Of a stretch of 37,786 bases of DNA, positions 26,498 through 34,176 are shown one piece after another. The stretch is taken from positions 1-37,786 of the forward strand of contig NZ_BBWU01000002.1 in assembly GCF_000974765.1 (NCBI RefSeq). Direction: 5' to 3'. The translations under genes and the position numbers were made by a program. The DNA comes from Sphingomonas changbaiensis NBRC 104936. Its GTDB lineage: Bacteria; Pseudomonadota; Alphaproteobacteria; Sphingomonadales; Sphingomonadaceae. How positions within the stretch are numbered: the first letter of the stretch is position 1; each line of letters starts with the position of its first letter. The notes below the pieces were generated by a model that saw only the letters and a list, made by a program, of their open reading frames with translations, had not been told where the DNA came from and searched no databases.

Positions 26498-29400
26498 TCA
26501 CTTCATCCGCACCAGCGGCTGTGCGCCGTCGCCGACCAGGACGAAGCCGGCCCAGTAAAAGGGATGGGAGGTCCGCGCATCGTCCATCAGCTTGACCTGA
26601 CCCGCCTGGAGCGCCCGGCCGATCGAGGTGCCGGGTGACGCCTGAAACAGGCCGCCGATCAGCCGCTCGGTCGCCTGGAACTCGTCTGGCGCCGGCCAGT
26701 GGCTGGCAAGCACCGACCGGGCACCGCCGCCGATGAACGCGCGCACCAGTCCGTCGAGCGCGCTGCCGCCGCCGGTGGTGACGCCGGCTTCACGCGTCGC
26801 GGCGACGGTCGCGCGACCGGCGGTATCGCAGGCTGACAGCAGCACCAGGTCGGCATCCATGTGCAGGTCGTAGATTTCCTTGAACGACAGCAGCCCGTCC
26901 GACTGTGCGTCGCCAAAGCTGGTCAGCAGCGCCGGGCGCGCCGGGCATTGCGGCTGCGGCGCGGTCACGAATCCGTGGGTCGCAAAATGCAAGATGCGAT
27001 AATTGGCGAGGTCCGGCCGTGCCATCACCGCCTCGTCCGTGAATGCTGCGCCGGTGACCACGTCGGAACCCGGACCAAGCGCCGCTTCCGCCGTCTTCAG
27101 CTCCTGCGCCGAAATCGGCTTGTTCCATTCGCTGAGCGGCCATTGGCAGGGATCGGCCGCGTTCGGACCCCTGGCGAGCGAGACGCGCGTGAAGGCGGGG
27201 GCGTTCTCGCCGAAGCCCAGATACGGCTTTTGCGCCGACGACGGTGCCGCCCTGCGCGCGTCGCGGAAGCCGCGAGCGGAGACGGCGGTGCTGATCCTCG
27301 CGGTTCGGCCGAGCCACTGGACGCCGGTGAAATCGAACTTGTCCGCGCCGGGCTTCGCCGCGCGCGCGACATAGCGATCGACGCTCGCCTGGTCGGTCGG
27401 CAGCAGCGCGAGCGGCAGCCGGAGCATCGCCCCGTCCGGCTCGAAAATCACGGCCTTGCTGCGGGCGACCTTGTCCGCCACCGGCCCGGTCAGCTCGACG
27501 TACAGGTTGCGAGCAAGCGTCAGGTTGAAGGGATAGGTGAAAACCTGGCCATCTTCGACCGTCGAGACGGTCGCGCGCAGATTGTCGACCTGGGTGTCGA
27601 GCTGATCGGCGGTGATCGGCAGCCGGTAAATCGCCGCGTCGGTCGGCGTGATGTAGGTGCCGTAGACGGTCTGGCCCACGACCGCGAGCTTCAGATAGGC
27701 CTCGTCCGGCTTCAATGCCGCGCGCAGGTCCGCGATCGACAGCGTGTCGGTCGACAGGGCGCGATATTGCGGGAAGGCAGAGAGCTTCGCCTGCATCACG
27801 GCCTGGTCGCGCTCGAGCTTGTCCAGTTCGGCTGCTGCTGCCGTGATTGCCGCATCGTTGGGCTGGTCGGCGTTGCGCAGGCTCGCCAGCCCGATGCGGC
27901 TGCGCTCCACCTCACGCTGGAGAACGGTGGCCTGGCGGAACAGGCTCGCCGCTTCGCCTGCGCCCTGGCTCAGCTGGCGGGCGAGCTGGGTCTGGGTATC
28001 GGCGACGCCGGGGCGCACCAGGGTCTGGGTGGCGAGGAAAAAGTCGTCGACCAGCGCCGGATTGGCCGGCGCGCGCTGCACCAGCGTTTCGAAATAGGGC
28101 GCAAGCATATTGCTCATGCCCGTCGTCGAATTGCCGCGACGCACGACGTCGGCGACCACCGCCTTGTAGAGCGCGAGCGCATCGTCGAGGCGGTTCTGGC
28201 GGACCAGGAACGCTGCCAGGCGGCTACGCGCCGCGGCGACGACGTTGGTATCCGGATAGCGCTGTTCCAATAGGGCGATCGATTCCCGGAACCGCTGCTC
28301 CGCACCCGCCGCATTGCCCGATCCTTCGAGCGCGGCGCCGGTTTCGGCGAGGATTTGCGAACGCAGGCGGATGATCGACACGACGCGGCCCTGCCGCACC
28401 GACTGCGCCTGGCGGAGCGCTTCTTCCAGCAATGGCAGCGCCTCGGCATTGCGGCCCTTCAGCCGGTACACGGTGCCGCGCAGCTGCAGCGCCTGCGCGT
28501 CGAGGATGATCGCGCGCTCCTCCGGTGTCAGCTGACCGGCCTCCGTGGTGCCGAGCCGCTCGCTCGCTGTGCCCGAGTTGATTTCGGCCGCGACGTCGTT
28601 GCCGATCTCGACCGCGCCGCCGATCACCCGCATCGGTTCGGTCAGCGGCACCACCGGCCGGTCGAGTTCGGCCAGCGCCGCGTCGAGCTTTTGCTGGTTG
28701 ATCAGGTGCAGCGTCAGAAAGTTGCGCCGCAGACGGGTTTGCACCCGGTCGGCGGTCGGGATGCGCTCGGCTTCGGCGAACAGCCGGTCGGCCTCTGCGA
28801 ACTGGCCGAGGTTGGATTTCTGCAGCGCTTCGTTGATCAGGTATTCGCCGGTCCGGTCCATGTCGGCGCGCTGCTGCAGGGTTCCGAAGAACTCGGCCGC
28901 CTCGGCATAGGCGCCGGCATTGTTGCGACGATACCCCTCGGCAAGCGCGCGGTCGGGGTCCAGCGATCCGGCCTGGACGCGAGCAAAGGCGATCGGATCG
29001 CTGCCGCCGGTCGTCGCGACCTCGATCTTCCCCGGAACGATCCGGTCGGCCACGACGGTGCGAAGCCCCAGCTTCAGCGCATCGTCATAGCCCGATAGCC
29101 CTTCGGCCACCCACACCGTGTCACCACGCCGAACTTGATAGACCCGGTAGCCGACATCGGCATCGTTCAGACGGCAATCGGTGCGGCTGACGCTGCCGAG
29201 ATCCTCGATGGTTGCTTCCCCGGCCGCGGCGTCGCAGCGGGCTTCGGCGACCCGGATCGCCGCCAGACGCTGCGCGATGGCTTCAGCATTCCCGCGCAAG
29301 CCGTAGAGGTGCCCGATCGGACGCGATGCATCGCGGCAGATGATGACCCAGGCGCGATCGAAGATGCCGCCGATCGCCGGATCACGGCCTTTCGATTCGA

Positions 29401-29530
29401 CCTGACAAAGGCTTTCGGCATCGGACCCGAGCGCGAAGCTGTCCTGAAGGCTGGGCCGCTGGTTGGCGGCCACAAGCGGAGTGGAGCCAAGAATGCCGAC
29501 CAGGCCGGCGGCTAGCATCAACGCACGCAC
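26498..29530 (-). CDS. Exported TPR-CHAT (caspase-like peptidase) protein
   Basis: The 1010-residue protein starts with a signal-peptide-like stretch (RALMLAAGLVGILG... to about 22), so the bulk is probably periplasmic. An unrecognised Cys-containing N-terminal region (about 25-170) is followed by TPR-like helical repeats (about 185-560), a helical linker, and a C-terminal CHAT domain (about 690-1005). The caspase/separase-type dyad is intact: H852 in LHFATHGFV and C901 in LLSACDTAG. I prefer GTG at 29530, which has GGGGGA seven bases upstream; an upstream in-frame start at 29590 would put charged residues before the signal. It is the first gene of the five-gene leftward locus. Confidence 0.9.
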   Translation of the reverse strand: MRALMLAAGLVGILGSTPLVAANQRPSLQDSFALGSDAESLCQVESKGRDPAIGGIFDRAWVIICRDASRPIGHLYGLRGNAEAIAQRLAAIRVAEARCDAAAGEATIEDLGSVSRTDCRLNDADVGYRVYQVRRGDTVWVAEGLSGYDDALKLGLRTVVADRIVPGKIEVATTGGSDPIAFARVQAGSLDPDRALAEGYRRNNAGAYAEAAEFFGTLQQRADMDRTGEYLINEALQKSNLGQFAEADRLFAEAERIPTADRVQTRLRRNFLTLHLINQQKLDAALAELDRPVVPLTEPMRVIGGAVEIGNDVAAEINSGTASERLGTTEAGQLTPEERAIILDAQALQLRGTVYRLKGRNAEALPLLEEALRQAQSVRQGRVVSIIRLRSQILAETGAALEGSGNAAGAEQRFRESIALLEQRYPDTNVVAAARSRLAAFLVRQNRLDDALALYKAVVADVVRRGNSTTGMSNMLAPYFETLVQRAPANPALVDDFFLATQTLVRPGVADTQTQLARQLSQGAGEAASLFRQATVLQREVERSRIGLASLRNADQPNDAAITAAAAELDKLERDQAVMQAKLSAFPQYRALSTDTLSIADLRAALKPDEAYLKLAVVGQTVYGTYITPTDAAIYRLPITADQLDTQVDNLRATVSTVEDGQVFTYPFNLTLARNLYVELTGPVADKVARSKAVIFEPDGAMLRLPLALLPTDQASVDRYVARAAKPGADKFDFTGVQWLGRTARISTAVSARGFRDARRAAPSSAQKPYLGFGENAPAFTRVSLARGPNAADPCQWPLSEWNKPISAQELKTAEAALGPGSDVVTGAAFTDEAVMARPDLANYRILHFATHGFVTAPQPQCPARPALLTSFGDAQSDGLLSFKEIYDLHMDADLVLLSACDTAGRATVAATREAGVTTGGGSALDGLVRAFIGGGARSVLASHWPAPDEFQATERLIGGLFQASPGTSIGRALQAGQVKLMDDARTSHPFYWAGFVLVGDGAQPLVRMK

Positions 29531-29624
29531 GATATATTCCCCCAACGGCCGAGCGCGGCCCTGCCGATGCAGGTGCCCGCCTCCACGCACGCGCCCGTTT
29601 TTTTGGGAATCTAAATGGCCTTAA

Positions 29625-29638
29625 GCGCACCGGTGCGC
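29625..29638. promoter_or_regulatory. 14-bp perfect palindrome in divergent promoter region
   Basis: GCGCACCGGTGCGC is perfectly self-complementary and lies in the 178-base region between the CHAT gene start (29530) and the diguanylate cyclase start (29709). It is flanked by TTAA on the left and AA on the right. The size and position suit a dimeric regulator's operator controlling one or both genes. The regulator is unknown. Confidence 0.4.
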
Positions 29639-29670
29639 AAGGGATTTGGTCGATCGGTTTCCGGGTTCGG

Positions 29671-29685
29671 TTAACAAGACGGTAA
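29671..29685. promoter_or_regulatory. possible CtrA-type half-degenerate box
   Basis: TTAA at 29671, seven bases, then GTAA at 29682 matches the alphaproteobacterial CtrA pattern TTAA-N7-TTAA with one mismatch. It is 24-38 bases upstream of the diguanylate cyclase start codon. Single near-matches occur by chance, so this is only a candidate. Confidence 0.22.
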
Positions 29686-29708
29686 GCTTGCCTCGCTAGC
29701 ACCGCGGT

Positions 29709-31511
29709 GTGAACCTTGCCCGATCCGGTCGCTGGAAGAGCGTTTGCGGCGAAGCGCTGCTCGTCGCTGCGGCCTATCTATGCCTCAACTGGTTCACGCC
29801 GGAAGTGGCGCGCTGGTCAAACGGCCTGGCGGCGCTCTGGCCCTGCAACGCGGTTCTCCTCGCCTACATGCTGGTCCGGCCGCGGCGCGAGTGGTTCCTG
29901 GCATCCGCGCTCGTCTTCCTGGTCTGTATCGGCGTCAGCCTTTATTCCGGCCGCCCGGCCGTCGTGTCTCTCGCCTTTGCAACCGCCAACCTGATCGAGA
30001 GCGCCACCGCGGCGCTGCTGCTCCAGAATGTACTGCGCGCCCGGCCAGACCTGGAAAGACCGCGCGATCTGTTCGTGTTCGTGCTTGTTTGCGTGTTGGC
30101 CGTCACCTTGTCCGGATCGATTGCCGCCCTGGCGCTGATGACGCGCGGCGAGCCCTTCGGTGCGTCATGGCTTGCCTGGTTTTCGGCCGACGCACTCGGC
30201 CTGCTGATCGTCGTTCCGCTGCTGCTGATTGGCGGGAGAGCGGTGCGCTCCGGGGTCAAGCTCAGTGGCCGCCGCAGGGTTGATGCCGCACTGTCGCTCA
30301 GCCTGGTTCTAGTGATCAGCGCGTTCGTGTTTCTTCAGAGCGCGCGGCCGGTCGCGTTCCTGGTCTCGCCGGCGGTGCTGCTGGCCACGTTCCGCATGCG
30401 CGGAGTGGGAGCCGTCTTCGCAATGCTGATCGTGATCACGGTGGGGGCCATTGGGGGCGCCCTGGGCACCGGCCCGCTGGCATTTGCTGGTGAAACGATC
30501 AGCACCAAACTCACTCTGGTCCAGCTGTTCCTGGTGACGACGTTCCTGACCTCGCTTCCCGTCGCCGCAGTGCTGGGCGAGCGCGATCGCTTCGGCAGGA
30601 AGCTGCAGGAAAGCGAGGCGCAGTTCCGCGCGGTGGTTGACGTGGTGAACGACGTGATTTTCCGCACCGACGTCCATGGCAGGTGGACGTTCCTCAATCC
30701 GGCCTGGGAGCGGCTGACCGGTTACATGGTCGAACAATCGCTCGGCACCTCATTCCTCAGCCCCGTCCTTGCCGCGGACCGTGCGGATTTCCTGAAACGT
30801 CTCGAAGGGCTGAAGCTCGGCTTGTTCGACTCTGTCGACTATCAATTCCGGTTCTACACCGCCGCCGGCGAGGAGCGATGGGCCGAAGCGCGCGTCCATC
30901 GGCTCGAAGGCGCCGAGGGCGAGCTCGTCGGCTCGGCCGGTATCCTGACGGACATTTCCGACCGCATCGCGCTGGCCGCGCATCTGGACGAGGCGCGGCA
31001 GCGTGCCGAGCGAGACGCCGAGGCGGCGCTGTTGCTGGCGTCCACCGACGAACTCACCGGCGTCGCGTCGCGTCGGGCGTTCCTCGCCTATTTCGAGGAG
31101 CAATTGGCAGAAGCGCGCAAGGCGGGCACGCCGCTTTCCCTCGCCGTGTTCGACATCGATCATTTCAAGCGCGTCAACGATCGGCACGGCCACGCTGTCG
31201 GCGATGAAGTTCTGAAGCGCGTCGCGGCGATTGCGACGGCCTGCGTTCGCGAGCGGGATCTAATCGGCCGCTTGGGCGGGGAAGAGTTTGCGATCCTGAT
31301 GCCGCAAGCCTCTATCGTGCAGGCCGGCAGCGCCGCCGAGCGGCTCCGGGGCGCCTGCGCGAGCGCGGATGTGGAGATTCCGGTCACCGTGAGTGTCGGC
31401 GTCGCGTCGGCTTCGACTGGAAGCACCATCGCTTCGCTGCTCAAGGACGCGGATGTCGCGCTCTACCGCGCAAAGGCGGAAGGCCGGAACTGCCTGAGGA
31501 TCGCGGCCTAG
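29709..31511 (+). CDS. MASE1-PAS-GGDEF diguanylate cyclase
   Basis: The 600-residue inner-membrane enzyme should make c-di-GMP from two GTP. The N-terminal 300 residues are a MASE1-type multi-helix sensor (FTPEVARWSNGLAALWPCNA, then hydrophobic helices). A PAS domain follows (about 305-420: QFRAVVDVVNDVIFRTDVHG, FLNPAWERLTGY), and then a GGDEF domain (about 440-600). The active-site motif is GGEEF (523-527). The product-inhibition I-site RERD (514-517) is at the correct five-residue spacing, so activity and feedback are expected. GTG at 29709 is the likely start, with no clear ribosome site. It is divergent from the CHAT/cyclase/Tps locus, and its stop overlaps that of the DUF2891 gene by four bases. 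Confidence 0.93.
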   Translation: MNLARSGRWKSVCGEALLVAAAYLCLNWFTPEVARWSNGLAALWPCNAVLLAYMLVRPRREWFLASALVFLVCIGVSLYSGRPAVVSLAFATANLIESATAALLLQNVLRARPDLERPRDLFVFVLVCVLAVTLSGSIAALALMTRGEPFGASWLAWFSADALGLLIVVPLLLIGGRAVRSGVKLSGRRRVDAALSLSLVLVISAFVFLQSARPVAFLVSPAVLLATFRMRGVGAVFAMLIVITVGAIGGALGTGPLAFAGETISTKLTLVQLFLVTTFLTSLPVAAVLGERDRFGRKLQESEAQFRAVVDVVNDVIFRTDVHGRWTFLNPAWERLTGYMVEQSLGTSFLSPVLAADRADFLKRLEGLKLGLFDSVDYQFRFYTAAGEERWAEARVHRLEGAEGELVGSAGILTDISDRIALAAHLDEARQRAERDAEAALLLASTDELTGVASRRAFLAYFEEQLAEARKAGTPLSLAVFDIDHFKRVNDRHGHAVGDEVLKRVAAIATACVRERDLIGRLGGEEFAILMPQASIVQAGSAAERLRGACASADVEIPVTVSVGVASASTGSTIASLLKDADVALYRAKAEGRNCLRIAA

Positions 31512-32488
31512 GCCTCTAGCGCCAGCATCGCGAAGGTGGCGAGCCAGTGTTCGCCCATATAATCGCCGGCGACGTGCGGCAGGCTGGCGGCGAGGTGTCG
31601 GTCGGCGGCATCGCGCGCAATAGCGGCAAGATCATCCGGCAGGGCCGGCGCAATCTCACGCCAGCACCAGGCGCGGCTCAAATTGCAGCCGTCCAGATGG
31701 GCGATCTTGCCGTCACTGCGATCCGAAACATAGACGGGTTCGAGCAAACTGCGTGGTTCGCCCTGGGCCAGCCGTGGCAGGAACCCGGCGAACCAGTCCG
31801 CGAATTCCAGGCCCATCACACGGCGCATCAACAACGCCTCGCAGAGCGCTGAGGACAGGAATTCGTCTCCACCCGGTTCCCATGCCTGGCAATCGCGGTC
31901 CTCGCCGAACCAGCCGCGCGCCTTGTCCGCGATCAGCCGGCGCAAGTCCTCGTCCGGCCATTCGCGCGCGAGCGTCAGCGCAAAGGCGGAGTTGAAATGC
32001 GTGCCGACCCGGATCGGATAGGTGAGGCGGGGCAGATAGGCTTTGAACCGCTCGGCAAAGGCTTCGGCCAGCGGGTGCAGCGCTTCGCCCCAATCGCGAT
32101 CGGTGTGCCGCGCCGCCTCGACCTGAAGCGCGATCGCCCAGGCCCAACCATAGGGCCGCTCGAACCCGCCGGAATAGGCGCGATCGAGATAGGCGAGTTC
32201 GCCGGCGACCTTTTCCGGCGTCAGCATCTCGTCCGCCAGCGCCTCGATCCGCCTCGCGACGGGCAGGTCCGGAAACAGCCGCCGCACGCGCAGCAGCAGC
32301 CAATAGCCGTGCACGCAGCTGTGCCAGTCGAAGCTGCCGTGGAAGATCGGATGCAGCCGCGCCGGCGACTGCACGTCCTCCGGCCCGTCCATCACATGAT
32401 CGAGCTTGTGCGGATATTCGCGCGTGACGTGGCCCAGCGCGATTTCGGCAAAGCGTGCGGCGACTTCGGGAGTGAGTGTCTCGGTCAT
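31508..32488 (-). CDS. DUF2891 family protein
   Basis: The 326-residue soluble protein matches the DUF2891 family: HPIFHGSFDWHSCVHGYWLL near the start, repeated helical pairs with conserved Trp/Glu/His (YGWAWAIALQ, GTHFNSAF, DCQAWEPGGDEFLS), and DGCNLSRAWCWR with GDYMGEHWLATFA near the end. The helical-barrel look and conserved His/Glu/Trp residues suggest an enzyme, but no activity is known to me. Its ATG overlaps the DUF979 stop as ATGA, placing it last in the 5-oxoprolinase/DUF969/DUF979 cluster and implying a role in the same pathway. Confidence 0.88.
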   Translation of the reverse strand: MTETLTPEVAARFAEIALGHVTREYPHKLDHVMDGPEDVQSPARLHPIFHGSFDWHSCVHGYWLLLRVRRLFPDLPVARRIEALADEMLTPEKVAGELAYLDRAYSGGFERPYGWAWAIALQVEAARHTDRDWGEALHPLAEAFAERFKAYLPRLTYPIRVGTHFNSAFALTLAREWPDEDLRRLIADKARGWFGEDRDCQAWEPGGDEFLSSALCEALLMRRVMGLEFADWFAGFLPRLAQGEPRSLLEPVYVSDRSDGKIAHLDGCNLSRAWCWREIAPALPDDLAAIARDAADRHLAASLPHVAGDYMGEHWLATFAMLALEA

Positions 32489-33396
32489 CGGAATCCCAGC
32501 CAGTAGATCAGGGCGATATTGCAGACGAGGAGGGGGAGGGCGGTGCCGACCTGCGCCTTCACTACGGCATTGCGGTCCTTCAGCTCCAGCAGCGCTGCGG
32601 GCACGATGTTGAAGTTGGCCGCCATCGGCGTCATCAGCGTGCCGCTGAAACCGGCGAGCATGCCGATCGCGCAGACGATCGCCGGGTTGCCGCCGAAGCC
32701 GTGGACCAGCAGCGGCAGGCCGATCGCTGCCGTCATCACCGGAAAGGCGGCAAAGGCGTTCCCCATGATCATCGTGAACAGCACCATGCCCAGTGTGTAG
32801 GCGAGCACGGCCGCGAACAGGCTGTCGTGCGGGATCACCGTGGTGGCCATGCCGCCGACCAGGTCGCCCACACCAGCCACGGCGAATACCGCGCCAAGGC
32901 TCGCAAGCATCTGCGGCAGCACCGCCGCCCAGCCGACTGCGTCGATCAACCGCCGCCCTTCCTCAAGTGCGGAGAGTGGTGGCGGCCGCAGCCACGCATA
33001 AAGGGCGACGAGCGCAAGGATGACGCCCAGCCCGAGCGAGACGAGCGTGATCTGCTTCGGATCGATCAGGCCCGATCCCGGCAGCAGGAACGTGCCCCCG
33101 AGCGCCGTGACGGGGATGATGAGCGCAGGAAGGAAAAGGCGATTGCCGTACCGTGCTCCGTCGTCCGCTTCATCACCGACATCGGGTTTCCTCAGCGCGC
33201 CGGTCCCGGCGAGCGCCACCAGCGCGAGCACCAGCAGGCCGTTGCCGAAATCGCCGAAACGATCGCCGCCCAGGAAGCTCGCGGCAATCAAGCCCCAGAA
33301 AGCCGCGTTGCCGATCCGGCGCCGAGCGATGCTCAGGATCGCATAGGCCGCGAAGATCAGCCCGGTGAACGTATAAAGCGCGGGCAAGCCGATCAT
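32485..33396 (-). CDS. DUF979 family membrane protein, putative permease component
   Basis: The 303-residue protein has about nine hydrophobic segments and matches DUF979: it starts IGLPALYTFTGLIFAAYAIL and ends with NPAIVCAIGMLAGFSGTLMTPMAANFNIVPAALLE-type helices. The ATG at 33396 overlaps the DUF969 stop as ATGA; an in-frame start eight codons earlier is less likely. DUF969 and DUF979 nearly always occur as a pair and, as I recall, sit beside pyroglutamyl peptidase genes in Firmicutes. I infer one half of a two-part inner-membrane carrier. Confidence 0.88.
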   Translation of the reverse strand: MIGLPALYTFTGLIFAAYAILSIARRRIGNAAFWGLIAASFLGGDRFGDFGNGLLVLALVALAGTGALRKPDVGDEADDGARYGNRLFLPALIIPVTALGGTFLLPGSGLIDPKQITLVSLGLGVILALVALYAWLRPPPLSALEEGRRLIDAVGWAAVLPQMLASLGAVFAVAGVGDLVGGMATTVIPHDSLFAAVLAYTLGMVLFTMIMGNAFAAFPVMTAAIGLPLLVHGFGGNPAIVCAIGMLAGFSGTLMTPMAANFNIVPAALLELKDRNAVVKAQVGTALPLLVCNIALIYWLGFR

Positions 33397-34055
33397 TTCT
33401 TCAGCTTCCGGTCTAGCCAAAGCAGCCGTGCGCTATGGATCAGGAAGGCACAGATCGCGCTGGGGATCGCCCAGATCGACAGATGGAGCGGCGCGACATG
33501 GATGCCGTTCTGGTCCAGGAAGCCGACGATTAGCAGGATCGATCCGATCGCGATGAAGATGTCTTCGCCGAAGAACAGGCCGACATTGTCCGTCGCGGCG
33601 GCCATCGCCTTTACGCGCTCGCGCATGTCCTCATCGAGTTCAGCATCTCGTTCCGCGGCGGCTTCCGCCATAGGCGCGACAAGCGGGCGGACCGTTTGTG
33701 CGTGCCCGGCAATCGAGGTCAGGCCAAGCGCCGCGCTCAGCTGGCGAAAGGCCATATAGCCGATCAGGAGCCGCCCGGTCGTCGCGCGCCGGAACCGCGT
33801 GATCATCCGCCGCGCCTGCTGCTGCAGCCCATAGCGTTCCAAAAGCCCGATTACCGGCAGCGCGATCCAGATGATCGACACATAACGGCTGTCGTTGAAC
33901 GCCTTGCCGAGAACGCCAATCACCTCGACCAGCCCCTTGCCCGCCGCCAGGCCCGTCGCCAGCGCCGCCGCGGTGACGACGGCAAGCGGGTTCAGCCGCA
34001 GCAGGAAACCCACAACGACGATCAGGATGCCGGTCAGGGGGAGGTAATTGGTCAA
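33393..34055 (-). CDS. DUF969 family membrane protein, putative permease component
   Basis: The 220-residue protein has about five to six hydrophobic segments and matches DUF969: NYLPLTGILIVVVGFLLRLN at the start, RYVSIIWIALPVIGLLERYG, and GLTSIAGHAQTVRPLVAPMA followed by a conserved acidic/Arg loop. The start is TTG at 34055: AAAAGGA lies just upstream, and an in-frame stop at 34068-34070 excludes anything earlier. It is coupled to DUF979 by an ATGA overlap and follows the 5-oxoprolinase gene after a family A repeat. Confidence 0.88.
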   Translation of the reverse strand: MTNYLPLTGILIVVVGFLLRLNPLAVVTAAALATGLAAGKGLVEVIGVLGKAFNDSRYVSIIWIALPVIGLLERYGLQQQARRMITRFRRATTGRLLIGYMAFRQLSAALGLTSIAGHAQTVRPLVAPMAEAAAERDAELDEDMRERVKAMAAATDNVGLFFGEDIFIAIGSILLIVGFLDQNGIHVAPLHLSIWAIPSAICAFLIHSARLLWLDRKLKK

Positions 34056-34073
34056 TGCCGTCCTTTTCTACGC

Positions 34074-34163
34074 GGTTTGGCCTGAGCTTGTCGAAGGCCT
34101 CCCGTCTTCTTTGCGCCTGGAGCTAAAAGGGAAGGGAGGGCTTCGACAGGCTCAGCCCAAACC
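34074..34163. repeat. inverted repeat (family A, copy 2)
   Basis: Arms 34074-34103 and 34134-34163 are reverse complements over 30 bases with three mismatches and a 30-base loop. The right arm differs from the right arm at 760-789 by one base in its core. It occupies the gap between the 5-oxoprolinase stop and the DUF969 start, both leftward. Its left end is about 20 bases from the DUF969 start codon, so it could affect expression of the permease genes. Confidence 0.9.
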
Positions 34164-34176
34164 GAGTTTGATACGC

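Noticed and set aside
29531-29590. Earlier start for the CHAT gene at 29590
   Set aside because: It adds a charged stretch before the signal peptide, while GTG at 29530 has a strong ribosome site at ideal spacing.
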